Assembly: GCA_020744425.1 (NCBI GenBank)
Contig: JAGMUV010000020.1
Span: 248,001 to 312,000, forward strand
Source of the DNA: Dactylonectria macrodidyma
Lineage: Eukaryota > Ascomycota > Sordariomycetes > Hypocreales > Nectriaceae
Length of the DNA stretch: 64,000 bases
Reading direction: 5' to 3'
Below, piece after piece: positions 21,242 to 33,200 of this stretch. A program made the translations under genes and the position numbers. Numbering within the stretch: the first letter of the stretch is position 1; the number at the start of each line of letters is the position of its first letter. The notes beneath the pieces were generated by a model. That model saw nothing but the letters and a program-made list of their open reading frames with translations, did no database searches and had not been told where the DNA came from.

Positions 21242-21754
21242 TCAACGCAACCACGAAGGCTTGGCTGTTTCTTGGGGTAGATGTTTGATGCGAACAGCCG
21301 AGAAGTCAAAAGGGAGGATGGTCTTTCTCACGACAGTCCTATATCCAAAGTTAACCAAGGCACCTCCGATTTCTCGGTGGAAATGCTCTGGCCGCTCGTC
21401 CTTGTCCGTCGTGGCAACTTGGACTTTAGATGTCGCTTGAGCTTCGAATGACGAGACTTGGTTACCTCCAGAGTGCGCAAACGGGCAAGCGTCGCCCTTG
21501 CGACATGTCCCTTTCAAGAAGAATTGGCATTCAACTTGTGAGCGCGAATATTTGTATGGCAGGGAGCTGCTCGATGGATTTGCGCTCGGCGATGCCGCTG
21601 GCTCGACTCGAACACCCCTTTGGCTTGTCGTGGCGTGAGAGTAGACAATTCTGACCGCTTCGACATTGCCCTTCGGCAAAAAACGGCATGTCACTCTGGA
21701 TTGGCCATCGTGTCTCACCTGGCGTGTCTGAGAAGAATGAGATCTGTCGCCCAT
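21242..21754 (-). pseudogene. CCCH zinc-finger N-terminal fragment of a CCCH-RRM-RBR protein
   Basis: The ATG at 21754 opens a 170-codon frame. One complete CCCH finger is visible (CQFFLKGTCRKGDACPFAH). An earlier finger-like stretch, CRFLPKGNVEAVRIVYSH, has kept its first Cys and final His but lost the two middle Cys. The tail (REIGGALVNFGYRTVV, FDFSAVRIKHLPQE) matches the linker that precedes the RRM in fungal CCCH-RRM-RBR ligases. It stops just as the RRM should begin, and no continuation is visible downstream. It is therefore probably the front piece of the gene whose RBR end is at 11976-12384. A short functional CCCH protein cannot be excluded. Confidence 0.6.
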
Positions 21755-22079
21755 GGTTCCTTGCCCAAAGACTGCGGCTTGATGCCCGAACCTGAATGAG
21801 TTTACTCGGTTGAGTGCGGGGTCAAGAGCTGTGTTGCTGTTGAAGGCCGACCAGGCATCGATATTTACGCTTTGTTGTCACAAAATATCAACGAATGGGA
21901 ATGTTATGATTCATGCGAGGGTGTGGCGGCTGTTGAAGGATTATACTTAGTCCGATTCCCCTGCCGCCCAAAGTTGGCTCTCTCGAATGCCAACATATTA
22001 AGTACCTCCTATATTTGACATCCACTTGATGCCATTATATCCGTTTCACAATGCAAGCTTTAGTCAATCAGTTTCCAAT
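21755..22079. other. intergenic
   Basis: Upstream side of the CCCH fragment and 3' side of the next pseudogene; nothing recognisable. Confidence 0.4.
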
Positions 22080-23690
22080 TCAAAGACGGTCCACCTCTGG
22101 GTCAGGCCAGTTCTTACCATCAAGACTTGGAGTCTCGATCGGCTTCCTTAGCTGCAGATACCCCTTCACCACCGTATACGGGTCATCTTCGAATATAGAA
22201 TTTTCGTCTACTTGATATATCGGCAGAGGCGCAAACGCCCGTCCGTCCAGCTCTTCCTTGGGGACCTCGCCCTTTCCCCCCAAGTTAGGGTACGGTTGCA
22301 TCCAAGCCCAGTCTCCGCTCTGCAGTGGCGGTATCCCCACCGACGCCGTCTTGACAAACGGAGCGGGGTCGTGAAAGTCGTCGTAAGTTTCCGCGGAGAG
22401 GTGCTTCTTGACTTCAAAGTCCGGCACATCCTTCATCATAATCAGCGGTCCGAGGCGGAAAACGCAGTCATCTTTTGCATGGCTTGCTGCCAGGTCCATG
22501 GTGGAAGCGTCAATGAAGCGGTGGGCAAGATGGAGCTGAACAAGTGGATGGGAAGCAATGGATCGATGAGAGTGCCAAAGGCTGAGAGCTTGTTGTTGTG
22601 TTGGAAAGTGTGATGACGGATGTCTTGCGTATTCCAAGGGGCAATATCCGACTCTTGCTCCGTTGGTAATCCAGTAACAGGCGCAATCCAGAACGGTTTC
22701 AAAGCGGGATAAGAAGCAGGGCCGATGTTCTCTCGATACGTCGTCTTCTTCTTTTTCGTTTCGGTGGCTTTGGCGTCAGGCTCCGCGCCCGCCTTTTTGT
22801 TCGAGAAGTCCTCCTTGGAAAAGGTGTAGAACGTGTCGAGATTCAACTGGCTTGCGGTAGTTGGTGTAGCTTCCGGATGAAAAAATGCCACGAGACCGTC
22901 GAAACTACGCTCCGCATCTCCAATCTTGACAGGAACCTCGTATTGCTTTTCTTGTGTCCCTCCTTTGGTGAGCGTGGGAGATGGGTTTGTCGGGGTAGCG
23001 CCAAAATGGAACTCTGAACCCAAGGCATCTGCGGCCAGCTCGAGAGAGAATCCCATATTGACCAGTGCTGGCGGCTTGCCCATGGCTGCGTCCAAGAACT
23101 CGGCGTACGCCGGAGATGCGGTTGGGCTGTTTTGCATTGCGTCGGTGATCATGTCGACAAACTCTTGCAGATATTCTCTATTGTCCATCTTTCCAATCAA
23201 GATGTCAAGCTGTCTCGTCTTTGCTGCCTTCACATGGTCATTTGGATCATCTCCCGGCCGCTGATGTGGAAGCCATGTGGGAGAGTTCCGCGTTCCTTTG
23301 GGGCCGCCGAAACGCACTTCGCGGTAAAAAGTGCCGTCTTGGAGAAAGAACTGCAACCCGAGGTTGGCGTAGTTGATGAGGACCCAGCCCCAGACCGGAT
23401 TCTCCCATTCACTGACTGGCCTCCAGGGAGCCTTCTCTGTAGAATTGGCGCCATTGTCATCATACTGCACGAAGTAGGCGTTGATTCGGGCCCGCTGATT
23501 GATCTGCGGAGGAAGTTAAATATATGGGTCCATGTCCTTCGGCTGCGTGACGGGAGCAATATTTGTGTGTTGGATACCGTCGCTGCGTAATTTTTTGCTC
23601 AAGGTGAAGGCATCCCGCTTTCCTGATGGCTCGGGCTTGGGCGGTGTGTCTCCCAAGATGCTGCGGGGTGGGGATGATGTTGGATATACT
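22080..23690 (-). pseudogene. Unrecognised conserved protein, broken by one nonsense codon and one frameshift
   Basis: The minus strand reads from about 23690 (PKPEPSGKRDAFTLSKKLRS) to DMDPYI, stops at TAA 23516-23518, then continues in the same frame (LPPQINQRARINAYFVQYDD, ENPVWGWVLINYANLGLQFF, REVRFGG). Near the C-terminus the frame changes at the four-base run 22459-22462. One added base would turn the AF-S-A-S-D-R end into AFFRLGPLI, which continues as KDVPDFEVKKHL to the stop at 22080. All other residues read like an intact ~530-aa protein. I cannot name the family. It is divergently oriented to the intact gene at 24487, with about 0.8 kb between, so the two probably formed a co-regulated pair. 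CAA to TAA would be one C-to-T change. Confidence 0.65.
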
Positions 23691-24486
23691 CGCTAAATCT
23701 TGGCGGTTTCGATTGATATCAGAATGTTATGGCCGACAAGGTTGCTTGGGAAAATGAAAATGCAAGCGCAAGAAAACGTTGTGGGGAGAATGGTCGTATG
23801 AGAGGTTGAACCCGTCTCTCACAGCGCATCTCTAGTGGGAACTAGCGGCCCATCTCGGGTTCGGTTCACTTGATGGCCATCTATCATGCATCTTAACGAA
23901 TAGATTTAATATCCTCGGCGGCTTTCCCTCGTTACTCTCGCCTCTCATTCCACTAAACTAAGTTAGTCTACAGAGGAGACGCCTATCAGTCGTGCCGCAT
24001 GGAGTTACGGAAGTTGTTCGATTGAAGTGCAACACTGTAGCTGAACATTCCATTAATTCGATAGTCTCTACGCTGCGAGCCTTGCCATGCAAACCTTCCA
24101 CCTACGGATCCCCATTCGTTATTTTTACGATGTCGTATCTCAACAGTCGTTCTGCATGTCAGTTGCCACGTCACGCGTGTTCGTACAGGTTTCAATAGTC
24201 TGTTGTTAGCGCTCTGGGCACTGCAGTTCAGCTAGCCACATTCACTGGAACGTGAATCGATAGTGCGTATCTGTCACTACCCATTCAACCCCACCAGTTT
24301 TGTGGGGTTTGTCTTGATCATTCAGCATTTTAAGACCTCAGCGGCAACAAGAGACTCCCCTTTGGAAACGGCGCAGGGCCGGGCCTCGCATTTGCTCTTG
24401 CTGGTCATTGACTGTGATTCCTCTTTGTGCGACTCAAGATATTGGAACAATCTCCGGGCCAGACCGTGGAGAAAACAGCCAAAGCC
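23691..24486. other. divergent promoter region
   Basis: Separates the broken minus gene from the plus gene at 24487. No coding evidence; the true first exon of the minus gene may lie at its left edge. Confidence 0.4.
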
Positions 24487-27006
24487 ATGGACTTCGACAT
24501 CCCGAATATGTTCCCTGACATGTCTCCCGATGCCCTTCAACGATCACCTCGCCACCTAGTACTGGAAAAGGCCGAGAGAGAAATATTGCGAGGGACCAAA
24601 GCTGCCGAAACTTCAACATCAGACAAGCCAGGATTTAAGACACGTGAACCTGACCACATTAAGATTTCTTCGCATTTCAAGCCTCAACTTCAAGGCGGTG
24701 ATTACACCATCATGACAACGCAAGACATGGAGACCGAGGGTGAAGCACAAAACCTCGCCACGCAAATAACGCCTCAGTTTCAGCTACCGCAGAATGCCAT
24801 TCTCTCCGTTCATCCTGCCAAAGGTCAAGAAGCGCCTGTGGAGACGCTCCCTCATGTCGCCTTCAAAGACCCTTATCTACCATGGGCGAGAGAAGTTGTT
24901 AAGGGCCAGGACAGCGACCGCAACAAGGTGCCGTGGCTAGCCCTCCTTCTCTTTACGGCCGACGAAGTAAGCCTCACACCCCAGGAACTGAACGGAACAG
25001 ATAGCTTGTTTCAAGGGTGCAAAAGACTGGACATGGGCAAGTTGAAGCCGGGCGCCACGCAGAGCATTCAACTGTACGAGTCCGACATTCAGAACGTGGC
25101 TAAGGTGATCAGTGCTTGCAAGAAGAATGGCGGTACGGACGTTGAGGAAGCGGCATATAACACTGTCTTTGTCAAGACGAGCCTCTTCAAGGAGCTCGTC
25201 CGAACATACAAGGATGGCAAGCCGGTGGCGGACGAGGACATGGCAAAGCCAGATGTCTCGCGATACCAGTTCTTGAGCCACATGAGAAACACAAACACTG
25301 ACGGCACGTCTGAAACTGGTGAAGGCATGAGCATTGGCGTCTCTTCCGTCACCTTTTCACATCGCACAGGACCCGTGGGCAAGATGGAGCCTACACCCGT
25401 CGTTGCTCATCTGGTCTCGCTTGAAGGCATTCCTGATATGCAATGGCCAATCCCAGACATATCCAAATACGTGATCCTTCCGACACTGCATAGCTGGGTT
25501 TATACGAGTCTCCCCTCTAATTCGGTGACTATGGCCGACAAGATGAAGCGGATTAGGGATCAGATTGATCTTCTACGATCACCAAAGTCACTGCCCGAAC
25601 CTCGTTCGGGATCGGAGCTTGCTGGGGCGTACGAGCGCACGTTCGCTCGTTCGAAGGATGGCTACACCATCACACGGTATCGAACCCAGACGGGCGAGGA
25701 GACAGTTGCACGGTTCAGGGGGGTACTTGTCCCGACGACGAACAACATAACGCCAGACAGAACAACCCAACTCTCTAATTCCGGCACTGATCTGCAGGTC
25801 CTTGACCAAGCTACGGGACTTATGGACCTCTCTTACTCTTCCGCATGGCAGCTGGGCAGAACGCTAGCCTTAAAAAATGCAGCGTTTTGCGCCGCTCTCG
25901 GCCGACTGCGTACTATGATACAGCGGTTATGTGTGAACAAAGGCAGGAATGATAAAGTACCTGCGCTTGACTTCAGGGAGATTGGGCAGTCAGTTTCACA
26001 GGCGATTGAAAACATGAGGAAGCTAAGCAAGCTGGAGTCAAGCGAGGCCATGCAAGACCTAGCTGCCCCAGCTAACGACGACAAGATCTATGAAGAGCTG
26101 GACAAGCCAAACTCGACAGACTGGAATACCGTCCTGGGATGGGTCTTGGACAGAAAGTTCCTAGCCGGCATCCCAGCGCATTATCTCATCCCAGATCCAT
26201 CCTTCCTCCCCACCGAGTCACTGCGATTCCTCCACATCGACCAAACTTGGTTGGACGTCATGATAGATGGAGCTTTAAGCATCGGCAATCATCTCGAAAC
26301 AAAAGGCGACTCGATTCGAGCCGCCATCAAACGTGCCATCAACCGGTATTGCACGACGCCTATCCCGCATCTAAACCGACCTCCTCAGGTCCCCTCGGTT
26401 GGCTTCTTGTTACGTAGCGACCTTGTGACGCAGTTCCCAGATATGGGGGTTGATGCCGTCTTCGATCCGCCACTCGATCCGACCTGTGCCCCGATACTAC
26501 GTCGCGAAAATATTTCCGAAGGTGTCATGCTTTGTTTGTTCGATAGCTTGCCCGGAAGAGGTCGGCTAGGAGGGCTACAGTCGCTCCGCTTCACTCAATC
26601 GCCGCATCAGCAGTCCTTTTCTATCGGTTCAAAACTTAATGAGGTAGAACTGCATCCGACATATCGGCGCATATATCGCGAGTACAACCGGCCATCAGAC
26701 GAAGCTAATGATCAAGACGAAGCGCCCTCGACAATCTGGTATAACCCATCGGACCCGAACCACCCACCGTCTCCTGACGACAAGCCCATATTCGCGTGGG
26801 GAAAGGAGAACGAGATCCGCACCTTGATCTTCCCATCCTATCCCGACCACGTCTTATCACGATTACAGAACAAAATTTCGCCAGAGGATACAAAGTCAAC
26901 CCTTCCAGACGATGGAACCACAGCTGCCATGGTCGGCATTGCTCTCAACAATTCTGGCTACGAGCTGGTCATCTCTCTTAGTCAGGACAAACCAATCAAG
27001 CCGTAA
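24487..27006 (+). CDS. Large hypothetical protein, 839 aa, unrecognised
   Basis: A single uninterrupted exon. The ATG at 24487 sits in a good context (AGCCATGG); the frame is open about 60 nt further upstream but without an ATG. The protein has no signal peptide or membrane segment. Readable landmarks are DPYLPWAREVVKGQ and PWLALLLFTADEVSLT (about residues 125-165), ISIGVSSVTF-like and PVVAHLVSLEGIPDMQWP (about 310-340), YTITRYRTQTGEETVARFRG (about 405-425) and DFREIGQSVSQAIENM (about 505), with an acidic/Pro-rich C-terminus. The intronless 2.5-kb frame is unusual beside intron-rich neighbours; acquisition from bacteria is possible but only an inference. Probably functionally paired with the divergent broken gene. 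Confidence 0.75.
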   Translation: MDFDIPNMFPDMSPDALQRSPRHLVLEKAEREILRGTKAAETSTSDKPGFKTREPDHIKISSHFKPQLQGGDYTIMTTQDMETEGEAQNLATQITPQFQLPQNAILSVHPAKGQEAPVETLPHVAFKDPYLPWAREVVKGQDSDRNKVPWLALLLFTADEVSLTPQELNGTDSLFQGCKRLDMGKLKPGATQSIQLYESDIQNVAKVISACKKNGGTDVEEAAYNTVFVKTSLFKELVRTYKDGKPVADEDMAKPDVSRYQFLSHMRNTNTDGTSETGEGMSIGVSSVTFSHRTGPVGKMEPTPVVAHLVSLEGIPDMQWPIPDISKYVILPTLHSWVYTSLPSNSVTMADKMKRIRDQIDLLRSPKSLPEPRSGSELAGAYERTFARSKDGYTITRYRTQTGEETVARFRGVLVPTTNNITPDRTTQLSNSGTDLQVLDQATGLMDLSYSSAWQLGRTLALKNAAFCAALGRLRTMIQRLCVNKGRNDKVPALDFREIGQSVSQAIENMRKLSKLESSEAMQDLAAPANDDKIYEELDKPNSTDWNTVLGWVLDRKFLAGIPAHYLIPDPSFLPTESLRFLHIDQTWLDVMIDGALSIGNHLETKGDSIRAAIKRAINRYCTTPIPHLNRPPQVPSVGFLLRSDLVTQFPDMGVDAVFDPPLDPTCAPILRRENISEGVMLCLFDSLPGRGRLGGLQSLRFTQSPHQQSFSIGSKLNEVELHPTYRRIYREYNRPSDEANDQDEAPSTIWYNPSDPNHPPSPDDKPIFAWGKENEIRTLIFPSYPDHVLSRLQNKISPEDTKSTLPDDGTTAAMVGIALNNSGYELVISLSQDKPIKP

Positions 27007-27416
27007 CGGCATATTTGAATAATTGGTTTGAACCTCTTGTACTCCTCCCAGTCTAGAAATAGTCTCACATGTGTGACTGGGTCAGGCATTTCTGGAGTAT
27101 ATGTTAGCATCGCTTTCGGGAGGAGACTTTTTCGTCTTGGCACTTACTCCGCCAAAGCCTGCAACGCAGCCGATACAGGTAGCTCGTACTAGGAGAATAC
27201 AGTTACCTAAGCTAGCCTCAGTATACAGAACCAAGTTCCTTGAAAATTTAGTAAAGGATTGATTGACAATAAGTAAAATTGATAATGCGCTACCAAATGA
27301 CTAAATACAAGCAAGCCGATAAACAAACCATCGAACACAGCACCGTCCTAAATCGAGAAGAGCCAACGAGCAACCCGACACTGCAATCCACCCGCTACTA
27401 TGCATGATTCCTTGTC
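27007..27416. other. intergenic
   Basis: 3' flank of the 839-aa gene; no gene seen. Confidence 0.4.
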
Positions 27417-27827
27417 CTAGGTTGCCTGGGACTTGATATGCTGCAAGTATCGGGTGACGGTTTGTGGCTGGCGATCGATGCGAAGCATCCCATCGTGGAG
27501 ACAAACGAGCCGAAACCCATTATCACCCAACTGTACCTGATAAAACTGAACATTTTTTCCAATGCAGAGTGCTCCCCAAAGATTTTCCTCATCCCTATCC
27601 GGCAAGGAATTTAAATAACCGAGTAGCTGTCCTTCAGCTGCAGCTAGGGAGTTTGCTGAGTTCGAATGCGATGACCGCTTGAGTTCTAGCACAAGAAAGC
27701 TGCAGCTCCTGTGGCGAGCTCCGGGATTCCCATCCTCGGTAGTCGCTTCCCAGACTTTATGCGTATACCCAAGAACTTTATCTCGGACCCTTTCGATGTT
27801 CCTAGTCTCGAAAAAGCTATCAAACAC
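27417..27827 (-). pseudogene. Unidentified C-terminal fragment, possibly PD-(D/E)XK-like
   Basis: The minus frame reads CSFLVLELKRS, AAAEGQLLGYLNSLPDRDE, LWGALCIGKNVQFYQ, FRLVCLHDGMLRID. The spacing of an ELK motif followed by a Gln helix and a GxxxIGKxVQFY strand resembles restriction-type nuclease folds seen in some fungal proteins. There is no start ATG, and an upstream in-frame TAG closes the frame. Its first ~115 bases lie antisense to the start of the F-box gene, so one of the two readings is accidental there. Most likely a relic. Confidence 0.35.
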
Positions 27828-29551
27828 TCTGCCCGCCTACAGGACGACATATTCCGGTCTCGACTCAGCGCCGATAGACTGAGTCTAGAAGGAGACAAGT
27901 TTTCCAATTTATCACCGGAAATTCTTCAACTCACTTCTATCCTCCTGCCAACCAACGATATCCGCTCACTACGTCTTGCGTCACCGGCCTTCGCCCTAGT
28001 ACCCCTGCCGGAGAAATTTTGGGCATCTCGATTTCAACAAGGCAGCGAGTACGATCACATACCCGAGGTTTTACAAGATCCGCCAGAGTCCCGGAGGGAC
28101 TTGTATCTTTCTCTTGAAATCTGGGCTCGCGATAATTAACCCAAGTATGGCTAATCGGAGACGCGTCTGGGGGCTCACGAAGCGCCTCCAAACCACACTC
28201 TACCAATTGGAGAATGTTGCCTGTAATGGGTTCGCGTTGGAGACCTGGTACAAACCTTCTGCAGCAGGTGAACTTCATGAACAAGAAGAAAAAGTCCTTT
28301 GGTGCACAGCCGCACGTGGTATCCAGGGTCTAAGGCACTTCGACTACGGCTGCAGAGTTCTACGCGCTCGGGCTCTTCGCTTCTCGCAGCCTCTTGAGCT
28401 AGACTACATGTGTGTATCTCTCGTCCAAACCGGAAACGGCTTATTTGTATCTGGTCTACTTTTCGTCTACAAAAGTGGGCAAAATAATGCTCTTGGGTAC
28501 CTTCATGATCAAAGCATACCAATTCGACTTTCCTCTCTTCAACATATTCAAGGCTGGGAGCTAGCGTTCGACACGTCAGGGGTTAAAGCAATAGTAGTTG
28601 TTACTGAAGATGGTACAACGTCTCCTTGGGCAGGGAACCAAGAGACTTCCCAAGATGGCGCTTGACTGAGGCCGAAGGCATTTCGGCAATCAAAGCAGAG
28701 TTTGACGTGCGTTTTTTTTCTTCGACATTTCTCTATCACATCGAATCGAGAATATGTTTTAACTTTCCTTAGGCACTGAAACTCATTTCATTAAGTCGAA
28801 ACAGGTCAGACGGTTCTCCAAGACAAGATCAGTGGTGGAATAACTGTCTTTGGTACCCAGCGTGCCGCTGGAGCGAATGCTATACAACGGTATTGCGGGC
28901 GACCTCCCACCAACCCGATTCAACGCTCCTATCAGCACTCTCTTTTTTGGCGGATCAAATGGCCAGTATTTGCCGAGTCTAGTCGAAATCGTCGTTTGGG
29001 TTTTTGACAAAGCCTATATTGCCGGCATAGAATTCGTCTGCACCGACGTTTCGCAGAATCGACACCTAGGGCATATAGGACCATTCGACGACTATCCAGG
29101 GCAAAGGACTTTTAGCGACTCTGAGGACCATCGAATTTCCATGTCGATTGATGGCTCCACAGGCGAGGAGCTGAATTGTATCGAGGCACAGATGAAAGGC
29201 CCAGTCGTCGTCGGGTTGAAGGTTCGTAATAGATTCTAGACACCTTGCCATGATTTTGTTAATGATTGCTCATGCCATTATATAGATGCGCACGAGCTTT
29301 GTCCGGGAAGCCAGGACTCCTCAACATCCATTTGCAATCAAAAAGGATTGGATCACTGTCCACCCAACAGGCTCAAAGGTCGTTGGTCTATTTTGTACCC
29401 ATGTAAGTTCACGATTTCTAAGCTTCGAGTCATATCTTACTCCTGGAGGATATGATTAAAATTAGAAGAGAAATATTAATTGCCGTTTTAGATGTCCGTT
29501 GTTTGGAATCTGGGTCTAATATCAACGAATCCGGATATTAATCGGGAATAG
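27711..29551 (+). pseudogene. F-box / DUF7600-type protein gene, frameshifted
   Basis: Exons 27711..28102, 28146..28706, 28773..29221, 29286..29402 and 29492..29551 follow clear splice signals (for example TTTAAC branch and CCTTAG at 28772; GTAAGT at 29403). The N-terminal part is an F-box (FSNLSPEILQLTSILLPTND, LRLASPAF, FWASRF). Later exons match the fungal F-box-linked domain: MANRRRVWGLTKRLQ, DTSGVKAIVVV, LTEAEGISAIKAEFD, APISTLFFGGSNGQYLPSL, GLKMRTSF. Two single-base frame losses are visible inside exons: near 28640 (before RWRLTEAEG) and near 28853 (LWYP to SVPLERM). The 43-bp intron at 28103 could instead be a third frameshift. The start is unclear (no ATG before 27759). Such F-box proteins feed SCF ubiquitin ligases. 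Confidence 0.65.
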
Positions 29552-30279
29552 CCATTTTAGAATATTTTTAGCTGTACAACTAGCAGACTTTGCTTAGAAT
29601 ATCGCTTCAACATGAAATGATTTGATGACTGACAGCCTAGTAGCACAATTCCTCTCACAACCTTTCCTTGACAGCCACCCCAGCGGGAAATCTCTCTTTG
29701 GCTGTTCTGGTCAACTGAGTTTACTTGACTCACCGACTCACTAGGGGTGAGGGGATACGGGCAGGGAATTACCTAAAAGAAAAGGCCTTGTGATTCTTCA
29801 TGCAATAGCGAAAACTCAGATGCCCCACAACGTGTGTCAAACATGCGGATGTATCGGCGGAATCCCATAAGCTGGTGATTGATGTTTTCCCCAACAATGA
29901 TGGCCTGGCCGTCCCCTTTTACAAACGACGTTGTAGAGATAGTGAAGTTGCTGCTGGCCTCGCTAGCCAGAGCTATCAACACAGCTTGATGCAGCCCAAT
30001 GCGCCTATCCCAGGGACCGCGCTCCTATTCCGCGTGACACGGAGGGTTGCTCGAGAGGCCACGCTGAGTGTCTGAAGCATCTACTCGCCAGGATTGAGTT
30101 GGATGTGAATATGCATAAGAAGCGAATTTAACTGGGCCTATTTATGTACAACTCATTCCAAATTTCCGAGGGGACGGCAAGAAAACAAGTAGATAGATGT
30201 CATATTGTGCGTGCAAACCTTATAAGAGTGGTCTCTTTTCAATTGCGTTTCAGTACTCCCAACATGAACTATGATACTA
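29552..30279. other. intergenic
   Basis: Short frames only; 3' ends of two convergent loci face each other here. No gene. Confidence 0.4.
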
Positions 30280-33200
30280 CTATATACGGTAATTGTTAGT
30301 GAGTCCGCCAAATACCTTCCAAATTTGGCGTTTTATAGTTGCGATTCCCTCATCCTCACTGTCCTCATCTTCTGTCTCCCAGGCACTGTCATCACCTTCT
30401 TCATCTTCGCTTTCCCACACACTTCTCTCCTCATCTTCCCCATGAATCTCTTTATACTCGCCATGCTTCTCAGGATTGCGATCTTTATTGATAGCTGAAC
30501 ACCGTTCGTTCGGTGGCACCTCCGGTAAAATAGGATCTAAGAAGCTCCACCACCGTTGTAGCATTTCTTCACTGGGGGACTTTTGCTGGCGACTAAACTG
30601 AGCGAAAAGTTTCACTATGAAACCAAGCAATGACTTGAGTTTTCTCTCATTCCATCTGATTGATAGACGAAATTCTCGCGTCGGAATTAGCCGAGGTCCA
30701 CGGAGCTTTTTGCCGCCGTGACAGCAGGTGTGCGTCATGCCCAGGCGATCAAAAAGCTCGAGCCGCACCCCCTCAGACTCGTAAAGTTCGATCTGATCTT
30801 GAGTTGCATTGTTCAAACTTAGAAAGGTCGAAATTAAACCGTCCAATTCCTGTTGACCTTTCCTTTTGCACATAAAATGGTACTCATGAAGGTTTGGCAT
30901 CTTGTCACATCTCAGAAGCCAACGAAGAGGCAGACACCCCGACGACGAGCAAGGGCAATCGCAGTTGTCAGTCTCTTCCAGCAAATTGCACCTGGCTTGC
31001 CTTATGAGCTGTGATATTTTTTTGAGTTGGATATTCGAATCGTGCCAAACATTTGAATCGCGCTGGATACGAATGTGGAATGCGAGCCAGTGTATGAGTG
31101 ATGGTCGAAGATCCGTCTGCTGAAAAATTGGGGATCCACCTCGGTCGAGAAACCATATAATCAGATCGCACAGGTATTCAACGTCTTCCTTTAATAGTGC
31201 ACTGAGTGAGCCGTTTCCAATGAACTGCAGTGGCGTCCACCCCTTGCGTACTCCAGCAGAGTCTATGTTTGTAAACCCAGCATCATATAGTTCGTCTAAA
31301 AACCCCACTTGGATTGGATCTCTGCAGACTCGCATGAAATTGAGCTTAGCAAAATAAGCATAGTAAGCAGGTATATGAGATTTCCTCGGTGAACCAAGGT
31401 ACATGTCCCTGAGTTGATGAGCGACGCATCTATGGACTTTGCTGCTAGTAACCGTGGCAGCGTGAATAAACCAATGCGGGAACATTGCGTCTCCTTCTCG
31501 GCGCAGAAGACAAGATGTCTCAAGAAGTGATGGCTTTGCTGACAGGAGAAGGTGAATCGACTTGACATCACAACGATATATGGCAAGCTCTATGGCGTAT
31601 GTAGGATTGTGACCAGCTTGTAGAAGTGATCTCAATCCATCAGTCCATCCCAAAGCGCATTCGAGAGGGCTCAACGCATAGCACTCATTGCTGTATTCAA
31701 ATTCAACTATTTCTTCCCTTGAAATTTGTTGAAGAATGTAGTTGACTTTCTTGACGTCTCGCTGCAGCGTAGCCCATAGTAAACCTCTGAAGGCGTTCAC
31801 TAATAGCTGTAAGCGAGTAACAGACTTGCGATATATGCCATCGATTCAAAAATCGGTGGGTAAACATACCTGGGATCAGTTCGTCATGGCGTTGGAAAAG
31901 TGTCAACAACTCATGTCGTTCCCTCCCACTGGCAGCTCTTATGTCGAAGGCATATTCGTGATCAAAACCCAAAGTCAGGATACTCTGTGTTATTGGAGAG
32001 TCCACAAAGCTGCGTGCAGCCAGTGTAGTAGTATAGTATATCATATCCAAGGAATTAGGAGCCTCACTGAAAGGGGTTCAGCAACTATCTTTAGCTTGAC
32101 AACCTGCAGGTATTACTTACACCGGGCCTATAGCACCAAACCCCATAGAGTGTATTCTGTTCAAATGTTTTGGTGCACTGAGAGGGTCAATGAAGCCGAG
32201 AGCGGCGAGCTCAAAAAGTGGTCTCATATTCAGAGTAAATGTCTTACGCCTGTCTGTGAGAATCTGAAGTAGGACAAGCAATTCCTAAGGCCAGTTAGTC
32301 TTGACTGCATGCAAGTTGTGGTGGGAAAGAGGCATAAAGAATGGAGGTGCAGGCGTTTACGGGACGTTTTCGTGTTTAGTCCCAACATTTTTGTCTTTAG
32401 TATCGGGGGGTTACTTACATAGGCCAGTGTACTGCCATTTTCATCTCGAATCCACCAAGGCTGAGTGCCCTCTGCGGCTTGGGAAAGCAGACGCTGACGA
32501 ATCCACTCCAATCCTCCTTCAACTATTGATACATCATATCTGTACCACCTCCAACAGCGACGTTCACCAAAGGGAATATTTAGTAATACGTAGGCCTGTG
32601 CAGCCTTTCGAAATGCCCCCTGTCTCTTATTTACAAAAGGGCAAAGCCATTTGTCGACAAACTCGTCGAAAAGACGGAACATGGGTGACTCGGATCTTTT
32701 GACAGTAGTCCATGTTGTCAGGGGCGGCGCGATGGAGAAGCCTCCGCCTTGGTACGTAGCACCAAAGGCGAACTCAACAGTTCTTCGAAGGAATGGAATG
32801 AGTTGAAGGGAGAATGCATAACGCCATGAGCGATCGCCATAGAGTGGGCAACTTCGTTGGTGCGGCTCCTGGGACTCGTATCGAAGTCCAATTATGCCAA
32901 ACTGTTGGGTCCATCCTGTCCTCTCGTTGGCAAAACACTGGCAGAGGTCCATCTGATCTGGCAGCGAACGCAGTCGCTGATGGGCGTTTAAGTGGAATCC
33001 AACAGAATCACATGAATCCCGCAAGGCTTTGGGGTATTGGAGAAGATCTTCACGAACGCGTTTATTTAGTTGGATGTTCTCTTCATGTGTCAATCCAGAC
33101 GGTTGCTGCTGGATAGTCTGGATGCCATCATGATCGATGCATTGACTCGGTATCATGGTCAAAACATGGAGACGGAGAGCCTCTAGATTGGTAGCCAATT

